Assembly: GCA_002337525.1 (NCBI GenBank)
Contig: DDGG01000033.1
Span: forward strand, 39,581 to 103,580
DNA length: 64,000 bases
Reading direction: 5' to 3'
From: Alphaproteobacteria bacterium UBA1908
Lineage (GTDB): Bacteria; Pseudomonadota; Alphaproteobacteria; Caedimonadales; UBA1908
Shown: piece by piece, positions 7,968 to 17,433 of the stretch
How positions within the stretch are numbered: position 1 is the stretch's first letter
Layout: every line of letters starts with the position of its first letter
Notes under the pieces: generated by a model
The model's database searches: none
Seen by the model: only the letters and a program-made list of their open reading frames with translations
Told to the model about the DNA's origin: nothing
Translations under genes and position numbers: made by a program

Positions 7968-9023
7968 TTAATTATTGTCTGTCTTTATAACTTTTCCATC
8001 AGGATAGAATGTTTTGTAAACAGCAATATAAGGAAAATCATAAGAGACATCGACCAGATGACCAGATGCATCCTTTTTCTGTACGACGATATTACCAAGA
8101 TCAGAAGAGGCCGCATTTCTACCTCCCCCTAATGGTGACGACATTCCGGGTGACCAGGTGATCACGTATCCTTCATGCTCAATTTTACCCTTTTCACGAA
8201 CATAAGGCAGAGCCCATGCAACACCCGGAACTTCGCTAATCATAATAACACGCGTCGTCCCTTTTAGGTTATCTTCTGTTTTAGGGTCATATGATCCCCG
8301 GAAGAACAGAGGAACCTGTGCATTATCTGAACCGGCATTGGCCGTTATTCCATAACGATATTTTGTTAAATACGCAAATGTATTTCTGCGAACACCGTCA
8401 GGAAGATCAGGCAAGAAGCCTGCTCGACGTGCAAAAGGGGTTAACATTATTTTTCCCTGTGGGAAACGCTCCTTAAATCGTTTAAAAGATTCAATCCGGG
8501 CAGGAACAGGCTTTAGAGATGCCCCCGCATAGTCTCCAACGAGTCCCCGACCTTCCAGCTTTTGCCAAAAAGATTCTGTTTGCTTGTCATAGAAAATCTG
8601 GTCAGATTTACGAGTGTAACCTGCTGATCCAAAAGTAAGGGTTCTTCCCTCTACCCTTCTGTCAAAAACGTTAGCCGAACTGCAAATGAGACAAAAGCTG
8701 ATTAAAACCGGTTTACCTGCGACAACATCGTTGACAACATGTGACGCAAGAATGGTGATAGGATAAGCGCGCGCATCCCCGTCAATAACGACAGAAACAA
8801 CAGGCTCAGTCTCTGAAAAACCACTACTTTCCGAAATCGGACCAAAACTGGGCCTCGTCACATCTTGAGAATCAAATCGATTACCAAAAGTTTCGATTTC
8901 ATTCAACTCAATGACTTTTTTCGTAAAGTCTGTTTTTTTATAAGCTCCCCCCAACCAACTTGACTCAACACAGCCAGCTAGAAGGGCGCCCAAAGCAACA
9001 GAGCATATTAAAGATTTCTTCAT
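7968..9023 (-). CDS. DUF3179-family lipoprotein
   Basis: The ATG at 9023 follows GGAG at a good distance; a GTG five codons upstream is less likely. The N-terminus is a lipoprotein signal with lipobox LAGC, so it is probably anchored in the outer membrane. The body matches DUF3179: DGDARAYP near the N-terminus, then VNDVVAGKPVLISFCLICSS, the SAGYTRKSDQIFYDKQTESFWQ segment and LKPVPA. The conserved CLIC cysteine pair suggests a metal or redox site. The function of DUF3179 is not established. The gene lies 19 bases after an outer-membrane barrel gene, so the two are almost surely co-transcribed. The family assignment is by memory of the motifs and is fairly secure. Confidence 0.85.
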   Translation of the reverse strand: MKKSLICSVALGALLAGCVESSWLGGAYKKTDFTKKVIELNEIETFGNRFDSQDVTRPSFGPISESSGFSETEPVVSVVIDGDARAYPITILASHVVNDVVAGKPVLISFCLICSSANVFDRRVEGRTLTFGSAGYTRKSDQIFYDKQTESFWQKLEGRGLVGDYAGASLKPVPARIESFKRFKERFPQGKIMLTPFARRAGFLPDLPDGVRRNTFAYLTKYRYGITANAGSDNAQVPLFFRGSYDPKTEDNLKGTTRVIMISEVPGVAWALPYVREKGKIEHEGYVITWSPGMSSPLGGGRNAASSDLGNIVVQKKDASGHLVDVSYDFPYIAVYKTFYPDGKVIKTDNN

Positions 9024-9042
9024 GTTTTGATTCTCCACTCTC

Positions 9043-10440
9043 TTAGAGGTAAATTTTGGCTTTTACTAGGAAGCTATTATTTGATTTCCTCGGAAAGAGA
9101 GAAAGTGTTGTAATAGTCCTGATGAAACTTGCTTCTACATTAAAGTATTCGTGAGCGTACTTTAAACCAAGCTCAATATCATCATTTCTGAATTTCTTCA
9201 AAAGAGCTGGTGCAAAATTATTGTTAAGAGGGTTAATAGCGAATTTGTTTTCAAAGTGAGTATAAGTATACTGCCCCTTGAAGACAAAAGTTTGTTCATT
9301 ATTGACCGTCCTGGTATTATCAAGAGCAAACTTGAAGCCTGCGCTCAAAGGTGTCGCAACAAAACCATTAATAAGAGGCGTAAATGTCGTGAATCCCGGA
9401 CCAGGCTCTGAGATAAAGCGGTCATAAAAGAAATTTAGATTGATTCTCTCATTTAGATCAAAACCCGCGACAGCAAAAAACCTTGGTGTCCCTACGTGTG
9501 GTACAAAACCTTTCCTGCTATAGTGACGAGATTTATAACCAATACCAAAATCAATGAAGCCCGACCCTAAAGTCGTCGGTCCAAAAATAGTCATACCAAG
9601 AGCTGTACTGTGACCAGTTGATCCCCTTTTATTACCCTGGGAATTTTTTTGATGATGATACGTTCTACGGTCAAGCTGGTAAGAAACATAAGGAACCAGT
9701 CGCGTAACCAAGGGATTATAGTTAACCATATCATAGTTAGCTTTAACAAAAAGCGCATTGTCAGAACGGTTAGCATCCCCTTCTAAACCATCTCCAAAGT
9801 TTGTCGAAACTCTAAAACGGTAGAAATCGTTAAAAGTTCCCAATTCCCATATAAAACGGTCATTTTTTTGAACATACTTTAAATCAACTGTATGCTTTTC
9901 GGTCCGAACACGCTCGTTTGGATCTGCAAAAAGGCCTGTTGGTCGCGCCCCGGGAGCGGCACGATTAAGATTATCCGTGCTCAAACGATTTTCACCCATA
10001 TGGCTGAAACGATAGAAAGTGAAAAGCTGACGATCAGAGTCAATCGTATAGAAACCGTTTAATTTAACTTCGGCTTCGTTGATATTATCTCCCGTTTTTC
10101 CTGTTCTAACGAAATCAGCTTTTAAAAAGGCATCACCTGTAAAGTTACCATAGGAAATCTGTGCGGCAACACTGGGTGAATAGGTATGCTCCAGAACAGA
10201 TTCTTTTGTCGCATTGCTGTTGAGCACGTAGAAATCTTCGTTTTGTTTTAGGGAAACCTGAAAATCCGGCAAGATATTAACAAGATAGTTATCCCCGCTA
10301 AAAACAGGTTCAAACAGTGTTTTGTGAGCTTCAAAAGCATTATTAGGCGGTGTTGTTGCAGGAGGTTTAAAAGGATCCCCGGCGCTTAGGGGTGACAAGC
10401 TAGTCCCCATCATTATTAAAAAAGTCAGTTTTTTATACAT
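9043..10440 (-). CDS. Outer-membrane beta-barrel protein, unknown substrate
   Basis: The protein has 465 residues with a signal peptide (MYKKLTFLIMMGTSLSPLSA) and a good GGGGAG ribosome site before ATG 10440. After a proline-rich linker the sequence alternates short amphipathic beta strands with polar loops to the end (for example FYRFSH, YVSYQLDRRTYHH, KFALDNTR, FLVKAKIYL). This is the appearance of an outer-membrane barrel. The final residue is Leu rather than the usual Phe. There is no TonB box or plug domain, so it is more like a porin or a channel than a receptor. It is first of an operon with the DUF3179 lipoprotein. I do not recognise a named family. Confidence 0.7.
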   Translation of the reverse strand: MYKKLTFLIMMGTSLSPLSAGDPFKPPATTPPNNAFEAHKTLFEPVFSGDNYLVNILPDFQVSLKQNEDFYVLNSNATKESVLEHTYSPSVAAQISYGNFTGDAFLKADFVRTGKTGDNINEAEVKLNGFYTIDSDRQLFTFYRFSHMGENRLSTDNLNRAAPGARPTGLFADPNERVRTEKHTVDLKYVQKNDRFIWELGTFNDFYRFRVSTNFGDGLEGDANRSDNALFVKANYDMVNYNPLVTRLVPYVSYQLDRRTYHHQKNSQGNKRGSTGHSTALGMTIFGPTTLGSGFIDFGIGYKSRHYSRKGFVPHVGTPRFFAVAGFDLNERINLNFFYDRFISEPGPGFTTFTPLINGFVATPLSAGFKFALDNTRTVNNEQTFVFKGQYTYTHFENKFAINPLNNNFAPALLKKFRNDDIELGLKYAHEYFNVEASFIRTITTLSLFPRKSNNSFLVKAKIYL

Positions 10441-10762
10441 TATATGTACTCCCCGTTGTTAATATAAAAAAAGCTATCATCATTTTTTTAAAAAAAAAAG
10501 ACTTTTTAAAATATAGATTAAAATTAAATAAAACTGATGGCTTAATAAATCTTAAAAATAATCTTGATCTTATTTTCAAGATCTGGATTCTTCTATTAAC
10601 TTCCCCTCCAGGTATTAGAGAATAGTAAGCTTCCTCCCTAAAAGAGCGGTGTATAAATAATTTAAGAGCATTTCTAATGCTTCGGATATCCCCGGGGAAA
10701 CTTAACATAGGAACCCATGTATTTGACTCTTTCAAAAAGCATATAGAGACAAAAAAAAATCT
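10441..10762. other. Divergent intergenic region, no supported gene
   Basis: These 322 bases separate divergent genes and are strongly AT-rich, with A-runs near 10490 and 10750. A 100-residue minus-strand frame crosses it (10433-10735) but runs into the barrel gene. It has no ribosome site, and its second half is poly-Phe/Lys from A/T runs. Promoters for both flanking genes are expected here, but I cannot point to convincing -35/-10 pairs. Confidence 0.5.
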
Positions 10763-11953
10763 ATGGTAGAAATCAATATGATTTATGATTGCGTTGTTAT
10801 TGGTGGAGGCCTTATTGGTTCTCTTTCAGCCCTGGTTCTTGCACAGGACGGATTCAGGGTGGCTCTTGTCGACAAAAACTTATTAGCAAAAAATGACAAA
10901 ATGCCCGTTGATCGGCGTGGTATTGCAGTTGCGCGCGGATCTCAAGCCCTTCTTGAAAAAGTTGGCGTTTGGTCGACTTTAAAACAGGTTGCCTCCCCTA
11001 TCAAAACAATTTGTGTGTCAAACGCAAACTATCATGGCACCGTTCAATATGGACAGCAAGAATCAGACGGCTTTGAAATGGGCCATATTATTGAGGGGTA
11101 CCAACTTAGAGAAAGTTTTTATCAGGCCGTAAATAATCAGGAAAACGTGGACTGTTTTATGCCCAGAACACTCTCGGCACTACAACAAACAGAAGAGGAG
11201 GTAACCTTATCGTTTCAAAGTGGTGAACCTCCTTTAAAAGCACGCTTCTGTTTGGCTGCGGATGGTAAAAACTCGTGGGTAAGAAATCATTTAGGCATAA
11301 AATCCAGAAGTTGGGATTATCATCAGGTTGCCCTTGTGTTTATTGTGCAACACCCTCTCTCCCACCATAATATAGCGTTTGAACATTTCCTGCCCCGAGG
11401 CCCCCTTGCCTTACTCCCCATGTCAGGAAACCGCTCCTCGGTTGTGTGGACAGAAACACCCGAAGCCGCAAAGCGCATGTTATCCCTGGATGATAAAACT
11501 TTCAGCGAAGAGGTTTCACATTTATTCGGGGAAGCGCTAGGCCCTTTGACAATTGATGGCCCCCGCTCTTCCTACCCTCTTTCAGGCCAAATGACTCTCA
11601 AACCCTTCCAAGGCCGCTGCCTTTTGATCGGGGACTCGGCCCACGCAATTCATCCCGTCGCAGGACAGGGGTTCAACCTTGGTCTTCGAGATGTTTATTG
11701 GCTGGAATCACAGTTAGAGTCCTTGAAAAATCCTTCAAAAATCATATCAACACTAGCCTGTTTCCCTCGAGAACGCTCTCTTGATATTCTTGGTATGACG
11801 GGCGCGACACACGGACTTGTTAAACTCTTTTCTAATAACTCCGGTACTATGGGACGTTTTCGATCTCTGGGGCTTGGCCTTACAAATGCTTTCCCCTTCC
11901 TGAAGAAAAAATTGACGCGCCATGCGATGGGGCTTAAAGAGATCCGCTCATGA
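10763..11953 (+). CDS. UbiH/UbiF/COQ6-family FAD-dependent monooxygenase
   Basis: The protein has 396 residues. The FAD-binding motif VIGGGLIGSLSALVLA lies near the N-terminus. The late signature GDSAHAIHPVAGQGFNLGLRD (about residues 290-310) is typical of UbiH/VisC hydroxylases, as is the LAADGKNSWVRNHLGI segment in the middle. The family hydroxylates the ubiquinone ring precursors or similar aromatics using NAD(P)H and O2, at the inner face of the membrane. Start 10763 or the ATG at 10778 are both possible; neither has a strong ribosome site. No other ubiquinone gene adjoins. The family is secure; the exact ring position (C5, C6 or C8) cannot be read from the sequence. Confidence 0.9.
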   Translation: MVEINMIYDCVVIGGGLIGSLSALVLAQDGFRVALVDKNLLAKNDKMPVDRRGIAVARGSQALLEKVGVWSTLKQVASPIKTICVSNANYHGTVQYGQQESDGFEMGHIIEGYQLRESFYQAVNNQENVDCFMPRTLSALQQTEEEVTLSFQSGEPPLKARFCLAADGKNSWVRNHLGIKSRSWDYHQVALVFIVQHPLSHHNIAFEHFLPRGPLALLPMSGNRSSVVWTETPEAAKRMLSLDDKTFSEEVSHLFGEALGPLTIDGPRSSYPLSGQMTLKPFQGRCLLIGDSAHAIHPVAGQGFNLGLRDVYWLESQLESLKNPSKIISTLACFPRERSLDILGMTGATHGLVKLFSNNSGTMGRFRSLGLGLTNAFPFLKKKLTRHAMGLKEIRS

Positions 11954-12130
11954 CTCCCTGTTAAAAAGAACTTTCTTTTATAAAAGTTACAGACAGCAAC
12001 TTTCCGCTCTCTCTTTTCCTTTTGTTGCATCCGTGTCACTTCTGCTTCAACAGTATCAAAAAGTTAATTCAAGCTTTACTTTACATAAAATACGCCTAAT
12101 ATTTAAGGTAAATTCATGGGAGGTTTTTAA

Positions 12131-14050
12131 ATGAAGCAACTTTTAAAGTCATCAAGTACTCTTGTTTTATGTGGTCTGATTGCCGCAGGCCTTGCAGGGT
12201 GTCATGATGAATCGCCAACAGATACCACATCATCCAAAATAGTTCAGGCTGACTCGAGCCGAATTCCTCTTGAAAAGATTTTTGCAGAGCATGACAGTAC
12301 CGAGATTGACAAAAAACTCAAGGATGGTGTTGAGAAGCTTTTAGAGGGTGATTACCACGGCGCCTCAAAACAATTCAATACAGCCCTGGTTGATAATCCC
12401 AGCAGCACATGGATACACTATCTTAACGGCCTTTCCTATCATTTAATGGCACGTAATGGTGACGTAACTCAAAATGATTTGGCGGCTGCAGGATTTGAAC
12501 AGTCTTTAAAGTATGATCCTGCTAATATTTTGGCTTCTCTTCAGTTGGGACGTGTGCGTGCAGATCAAAAACGCTATATAGATGCCCAGGAAGAATTCGC
12601 CAATGTCTTGCTTTTGCAACCTAACAACTTTGAAGCAGTTTACGAATTGGCAGCTGTCTCCTATAAGATGGGAGATATCAAGACGGCGCGGGTTGCTATT
12701 GATCGAGCTGAAAAACAACATGGATCAAAACCTGAAGTCGTTAAGGCAAAAGCGATGATTCTCGCTGCCTCTGGTCAAGGAGAAGCTGCCTTGATGGCAC
12801 TTGCCAACTATCGCAAGAATGCAAAAAACCCCTACAAGGCACAACGTCTTGAAGGACGTCTCCAAAGCTGGAATAGCCTTTACAACAGTGGCCTGATTCT
12901 TGCCCAATATGATGATTCAGCCGCCCCGGATGATCAACTGGCCACTGATGCTGCTGCTCCTGATAGTACAGTAGGGGCTGCTGACCCTGCAGCGGAGGAT
13001 GTAGCCATAGCTGATGCTGTTCCCTCGGAAATGATCATTCTGGATGCTGTTGTGATGCGGGTTGATGACGTTGGTGAAACCTCAAAGGGAAATAATATTC
13101 TTGATAATTTCACTCTGGCGATTGCCCCGGGAACACACTACAAAGGTAAGTCTAATAGCGGGAACACTAGTTTTGAAAATTTCCCTGTCTTTAATAGTAC
13201 AACGCCTCTTATTGGATCAACGCCTTCTATTGGTGGAGACCACGCCGCTGGAGGAACATCGGGACGAACCAATGTTTTTACCCAGGGCATCAGCTTTGGC
13301 ACAATCACTTACAGCATGAAAATTGCCAATGCAGAGCGTCAACATATCGAGGTTGTAGGACGTCCTTCTCTTGTTGCCTCAGTTGGCAAACCTGCGAAAT
13401 TCTTTTCTGGAAGAGAGCTCGCGCTTGGTCTTTCTGGTGAGTACGGAGGCACCATTACAAAGCTTCCCGTTGGTGTAACACTGGACGTGACACCCACAAG
13501 CTTTGATGGTGAAACTGTCATCCTGGACGTAACATTGTACGGCAGCGTCATCGCAAACGAAGAACTTGTCAATAAAGATGCAACCAAGAACTTTACCAAC
13601 ATTGGTATCAGTAAGGTTCAAACCACCATCAAGGCAAAGCTGGGTGAAACTATCATGCTTGCCGGCATTACAGAACGTATTGACGAGGATGGAAAGTCAG
13701 GCTTTCCTATCTTACAGGACATTCCTGTAGTTCAATACGCGTTTTCAAGAGAAACAACCCTGGCCTCTCGTAAATCTGTCATGTATTTGATTACGCCACG
13801 CGCCTATGATGATAATAAAAATATGATTAAATCTATCACTGACTTTAAAGACAAGCGTGTGAACCTAAAAGAGCTGGAATTGCGTAACAAGGATTGGTAT
13901 AGCCCTGATTATAACATGGCAATAACCTTAAAGCATCTGGCACCCCTTTATCGCGAATTCCGCCAGGGAGATATTGATGAGATTGATTGGCACATGCGTG
14001 ATAATGTAAAAACTCAGGCAGAACAAGCCGTTAGTTTCTTCTACTATTAA
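12131..14050 (+). CDS. TPR-secretin lipoprotein (type II/IV pilus secretin-like)
   Basis: The protein has 639 residues with GGGAGG before the ATG. The signal sequence ends in a lipobox (LAGC), so the N-terminus is probably lipidated. Residues about 60-250 are tetratricopeptide repeats. A low-complexity Asp/Ala linker (about 255-300) follows. The C-terminal half has the secretin core: beta-rich segments, VGVTLDVTPTSFDGETVILDV, then the end-signature KAKLGETIMLAGITERIDEDGKSGFPILQDIPVVQYAFSR and MYLITPR. Secretins form gated outer-membrane rings for type II/III secretion and pili. The fused TPR part may replace a pilotin such as PilF. No ATPase, platform or pilin genes lie nearby, so the associated machine is elsewhere or absent. 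A terminator follows. Confidence 0.85.
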   Translation: MKQLLKSSSTLVLCGLIAAGLAGCHDESPTDTTSSKIVQADSSRIPLEKIFAEHDSTEIDKKLKDGVEKLLEGDYHGASKQFNTALVDNPSSTWIHYLNGLSYHLMARNGDVTQNDLAAAGFEQSLKYDPANILASLQLGRVRADQKRYIDAQEEFANVLLLQPNNFEAVYELAAVSYKMGDIKTARVAIDRAEKQHGSKPEVVKAKAMILAASGQGEAALMALANYRKNAKNPYKAQRLEGRLQSWNSLYNSGLILAQYDDSAAPDDQLATDAAAPDSTVGAADPAAEDVAIADAVPSEMIILDAVVMRVDDVGETSKGNNILDNFTLAIAPGTHYKGKSNSGNTSFENFPVFNSTTPLIGSTPSIGGDHAAGGTSGRTNVFTQGISFGTITYSMKIANAERQHIEVVGRPSLVASVGKPAKFFSGRELALGLSGEYGGTITKLPVGVTLDVTPTSFDGETVILDVTLYGSVIANEELVNKDATKNFTNIGISKVQTTIKAKLGETIMLAGITERIDEDGKSGFPILQDIPVVQYAFSRETTLASRKSVMYLITPRAYDDNKNMIKSITDFKDKRVNLKELELRNKDWYSPDYNMAITLKHLAPLYREFRQGDIDEIDWHMRDNVKTQAEQAVSFFYY

Positions 14051-14073
14051 ACATACCTTTATATCTTTTCTTT

Positions 14074-14098
14074 AAGGGGGCTTTTGGCCCCTTTTTTT
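14074..14098 (+). terminator. Rho-independent terminator of the secretin gene
   Basis: A short G/C stem (AAGGGG...CCCCTT) is followed by seven T residues, about 24 bases beyond the stop codon at 14050. Confidence 0.8.
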
Positions 14099-14603
14099 AT
14101 TTTTAATTGTCTTTTCAGTGCCTCATCATCACGCGAACCCAAGATCATCACCTTTAGCGATGTGTCTACGCAGACCTAAAGCCATCAATGTCATCCAGAA
14201 GTTTTTTTTCACTTCTCCGTGATCGTGAGGGTCGCACTTTTATTTCTGCGTCATCGTGAGAAGTCTTACTTACTCCCTGCCCTCGTGATGAAACGCTTTT
14301 ATTTCTGCGTCATCGTGAGGAGATCGCAGGTCGACGTAACGATCCAGACTTTGAAAGGCACAGGCCTTATAGGGAAGTGTTCTGGATTCTTCAGTCGCTG
14401 CCGCTCCTTCTGAATGACGATTTAGAGGGTGCTCGATCTGAATGACAATACACGGACGTCATCCAGAGGCTGGCAACGCCACCCGTCGGGATCCAGACAA
14501 ACCGGATGTGTTGGTATACTGGATTGCGACGGTCACGCTGTTCCCCCGCAATCATAGAGGAAAACACCCTTTCCCAATGATGATATAGAGAGAAAACTTC
14601 AGA
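14099..14603. repeat. Gene-free spacer with inverted copies of the 4.8-kb repeat family
   Basis: This half-kilobase holds no credible gene. It has a 24-base exact direct repeat at 14237-14260 and 14296-14319 (CTTTTATTTCTGCGTCATCG, then TGAG). It also has a 39-base element at 14458-14496, which is the reverse complement, with about four differences, of the 40-base repeat at 4821 and 5113. A third module at 14515-14554 is the near-exact reverse complement of 4872-4910. These are dispersed palindromic repeats of the kind seen in Rickettsiales-like genomes, here decaying between convergent genes. Confidence 0.75.
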
Positions 14604-14632
14604 AATAAAAAAGGAGGCCAATAGCCTCCTTC
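14604..14632 (-). terminator. Terminator of the sucC-sucD operon
   Basis: Arms AAGGAGGC (14611-14618) and GCCTCCTT (14624-14631) form an eight-base stem. On the minus strand the stem is followed by a run of Us from the A-run at 14607-14612. It lies about 70 bases beyond the sucD stop. Confidence 0.85.
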
Positions 14633-14700
14633 TCTTTGATAGCGCTTTGGGACTTCACCAAAAGTGACTCCCCCCAGAGTTAACAATAAACCTTTAACGG

Positions 14701-15600
14701 CTACTGGGCCTTGGCAAAAGGTTGCCGACCTTCCATTACTTTCAACATTGTACGTCCCAGATCTGCAGGAGATTCAGCAACATGGACACCAGCTTTTTTA
14801 AGAGCCTCAATTTTACCAAGAGCTGTTCCCTCTCCCCCTGAAACAATCGCACCGGCATGCCCCATCCGTCGACCAGGAGGTGCTGTCACTCCTGCAATAA
14901 AACCTACCATTGGTTTTTTAACAGATGATTGCGCGATAAACTCTGCCGCCTCTTCTTCTGCAGATCCGCCAATTTCACCGATCATAATAATGCCCTCGGT
15001 TGCAGGATCCTTTAAGAAAAGATCAAGACAATCAATAAAGCTTGTCCCGGGTATAGGGTCACCGCCAATACCAATGCAGGTTGATTGCCCCAAACCTGCT
15101 TTTGTTGTCTGCCAAACAGCCTCATAAGTTAAGGTCCCTGATCTTGACACAATGCCAATATTTCCTTCCTGATGGATATGACCGGGCATAATACCAATTT
15201 TGCATTGGCCTGGCGTAATCACACCTGGACAGTTTGGACCAATCAATCGGGATTTCGATTCTTCAAGGGCCCTTTTGACGCGTACCATATCTAAGACAGG
15301 AATTCCTTCTGTAATACAGACAATAAGAGGAATTTCAGCATCAATCGCTTCAAGAATCGCATCTGCTGCAAAGGGAGGCGGCACATAAATAACGGTTGCA
15401 TTCGCCCGGGCCTTGACTACAGCTTCCTGAACGGTATCAAAAACGGGAAGATCCAAATGAGTACTTCCCCCTTTTCCAGGAGTAACACCACCGACCAGAT
15501 TTGTGCCGTAGGCAATCGCCTGCTCCGAGTGAAAAGTTCCCTGAGAACCAGTAAATCCCTGACAAATAAGGCGTGTATTTTTATCGACGAGAACAGACAT
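14701..15600 (-). CDS. sucD: Succinyl-CoA ligase (ADP-forming) alpha subunit
   Basis: SucD works with SucC to convert succinyl-CoA, ADP and phosphate to succinate, CoA and ATP in the TCA cycle. The protein has 299 residues, a normal length. A CoA-binding Rossmann domain opens it ([22 protein letters not shown]). The phosphohistidine loop [14 protein letters not shown] is present near residue 245, and the [13 protein letters not shown] and IGPNCPGVI motifs are conserved. Its ATG overlaps the sucC stop by one base (TAATG), so translation is coupled. A terminator follows. The call is certain. Confidence 0.97.
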   Translation of the reverse strand: MSVLVDKNTRLICQGFTGSQGTFHSEQAIAYGTNLVGGVTPGKGGSTHLDLPVFDTVQEAVVKARANATVIYVPPPFAADAILEAIDAEIPLIVCITEGIPVLDMVRVKRALEESKSRLIGPNCPGVITPGQCKIGIMPGHIHQEGNIGIVSRSGTLTYEAVWQTTKAGLGQSTCIGIGGDPIPGTSFIDCLDLFLKDPATEGIIMIGEIGGSAEEEAAEFIAQSSVKKPMVGFIAGVTAPPGRRMGHAGAIVSGGEGTALGKIEALKKAGVHVAESPADLGRTMLKVMEGRQPFAKAQ

Positions 15601-16769
15601 TATGCCGCCTCCTTCACTGCATGAACTATACTTTCTGCCGCATCACCAAGCTCATTGGCAGAAACAATCGGCAAACCGGATTCCTGAAGGATTTTTTTAC
15701 CAGCCTCAACATTCGTTCCTTCAAGACGAACAACAAGGGGCACATTGATTCCAACATCACGTGCAGCGGCAACAACGCCTTCTGCAATGATATCACACCG
15801 CATAATTCCCCCAAAAATATTTACCAGAATACCTTCAACATTGGGATCTGATAAAATCAGTTTAAAAGCTGTCGTCACACGCTCACGAGGGGCCCCTCCT
15901 CCAACATCCAGAAAGTTTGCAGGCTCTCCACCATATAATTTGATAACATCCATTGTTGCCATGGCAAGGCCGGCTCCATTCACCATACAACCAATATTGC
16001 CATCCAGTTTGATATAGCTTAAAGAGTGTCGGCCTGCTTCAAGTTCTGCTGCATCTTCTTCCGTCTCATCTCGAAGAGCCTCAATATCACTGTGACGATA
16101 CAAGGCATTTTCATCAAAGGTCATTTTTGCATCCAGTGCCAAAACATCACCTTCTTGTGTCACGGCCACAGGATTAATTTCCAAAAGGCTGCTGTCATAT
16201 GTTTTAAAAGTCTTATAGCATCCTGCAAACAGATTCGCAGCTTTCATTGCAGACTTGCCCGAAAGCCCCAGGGAAAAGGCAATCTTTCGCGCCTGGAAAG
16301 GTTGAAACCCAACCAGAGGATCAATAACGAGTTTGAAAATTTTCTCTGGCGTTTTTTCGGCGACTTCTTCAATATCCATACCACCTGCTTGCGAGGCGAC
16401 AACTGTTAACCGGGATGTCTGCCGATCCAGTAACAAACTAAAATAAAGCTCGCTTGCAATCGCACATCCTTGTTCGATATAAAGACGTCCAACTTCTTTT
16501 CCTTCAGGCCCGGTTTGAGGGGTTACAAGCTGCATCCCCAACATATCATTGGCAAGGGACTCAACCTCGTCAAGGGATTTTGCGACTTTAACACCACCGC
16601 CCTTACCACGACCACCGGCATGAATCTGTGCCTTCACAACCCACACGGATCCCCCCATTTTTTCGGCTACACTCCGGGCTTCTTCCGCAGTATAGGCAAC
16701 ACCGCCTTCCAGAACCGGCACACCGCATTCTTTCAGCAGGGACTTGGCTTGATACTCATGAATTTTCAT
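15600..16769 (-). CDS. sucC: Succinyl-CoA ligase (ADP-forming) beta subunit
   Basis: The protein has 389 residues, full length. It begins [19 protein letters not shown], the family hallmark. The ATP-grasp domain follows with [19 protein letters not shown] for nucleotide binding. The C-terminal CoA-ligase domain has the conserved [20 protein letters not shown] and [15 protein letters not shown] segments. It binds succinate and nucleotide and partners with SucD. AAGGACC precedes the ATG. Unlike many alphaproteobacteria, mdh is not immediately upstream; about 170 bases of spacer and a terminator precede it. Confidence 0.97.
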   Translation of the reverse strand: MKIHEYQAKSLLKECGVPVLEGGVAYTAEEARSVAEKMGGSVWVVKAQIHAGGRGKGGGVKVAKSLDEVESLANDMLGMQLVTPQTGPEGKEVGRLYIEQGCAIASELYFSLLLDRQTSRLTVVASQAGGMDIEEVAEKTPEKIFKLVIDPLVGFQPFQARKIAFSLGLSGKSAMKAANLFAGCYKTFKTYDSSLLEINPVAVTQEGDVLALDAKMTFDENALYRHSDIEALRDETEEDAAELEAGRHSLSYIKLDGNIGCMVNGAGLAMATMDVIKLYGGEPANFLDVGGGAPRERVTTAFKLILSDPNVEGILVNIFGGIMRCDIIAEGVVAAARDVGINVPLVVRLEGTNVEAGKKILQESGLPIVSANELGDAAESIVHAVKEAA

Positions 16770-16891
16770 TCAAGGTCCTTCTCGTTAATCAACACAAATC
16801 GCAGTGTATCATGGTCCCGATCTTAACAAAAGAGAGCAAATTGAAGACTTTGGAAGTTTTGCACGCATTATAAAATGAAAGGAGTCCCCAT

Positions 16892-16917
16892 AAAAAAGGC
16901 GCCCTTAAAAGCGCCTC
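16892..16917 (-). terminator. Terminator after the small secreted gene at 16944
   Basis: Six-base arms (16897-16902 AGGCGC and 16911-16916 GCGCCT) lie next to a six-base A-run that becomes a U-run in minus-strand RNA, about 30 bases beyond the stop at 16944. Confidence 0.75.
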
Positions 16918-16943
16918 TCGAACGGGTTATTGGATATAGGTTC

Positions 16944-17297
16944 CTACAGCTTTTTGGCGTCTTGTCTTGCTTTTTTAAGGCCCTGAATCGACGCCTGAAC
17001 ATTCTTGCGTGTCGACTTAAGAACTTGAAGCTCTGCCTCCAGAATTTCATTGAAAAGGGTTTTACATTTAGGGCTATCCGAGGTTGCACAGTCCTTTTCA
17101 AATGTCATTTTGGACCCAATAAGTTTTTCAAGACTTGCTGTCATTGCCTGAAACTTTTCTTTGGCAAGGCTGATTTCCTTTTGTTCAAGATCTTTCATGA
17201 ACTTATGATATTTACCTTCGGCACTGGCAGTAGCAGTAGCACTGACAGATAAACCTGCGATAGCTGCAAACACAAAACCTGAAATTATTTTTTTCAT
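16944..17297 (-). CDS. Small periplasmic coiled-coil protein, unknown
   Basis: ATG 17297 lies just after GGGAGAG, and the 117-residue product starts with a signal peptide (MKKIISGFVFAAIAGLSVSATATASA). The mature part is one long charged helical stretch with two cysteines (about residues 70 and 77, CATSDSPKC) that could pair. Lys/Glu/Leu periodicity suggests a coiled coil or helical bundle. The frame reaches upstream to 17366, but that part lacks a ribosome site and signal. No family is recognised. It has its own terminator and is likely a monocistronic exported protein. Confidence 0.65.
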   Translation of the reverse strand: MKKIISGFVFAAIAGLSVSATATASAEGKYHKFMKDLEQKEISLAKEKFQAMTASLEKLIGSKMTFEKDCATSDSPKCKTLFNEILEAELQVLKSTRKNVQASIQGLKKARQDAKKL

Positions 17298-17408
17298 TGA
17301 TGACTCTCCCATATTATTTTTTATACGACTTGAAGGAAATCCTGAACTCGGAAACCATAGTATCAAAGAACTCTAAAAAATGAGTGAAAAATATTAAGGT
17401 GTACAAGG

Positions 17409-17430
17409 AAAGGGTCAACAAAGACCCTAA
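17409..17430 (-). terminator. Weak terminator hairpin after the protease gene
   Basis: Six-base arms AGGGTC (17411-17416) and GACCCT (17423-17428) enclose a six-base loop just beyond the stop at 17434. The U-tail is short. Confidence 0.45.
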
Positions 17431-17433
17431 TAA

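Noticed and set aside
10433..10735. 100-residue minus-strand frame upstream of the barrel gene
   Set aside because: It overlaps the start of a well-supported gene, has no ribosome site, and its second half is Phe/Lys from A/T runs. A decayed remnant is possible but not supportable.
16026..16409. 127-residue plus-strand frame inside sucC
   Set aside because: It lies wholly opposite a certain gene and shows no domain or signal.
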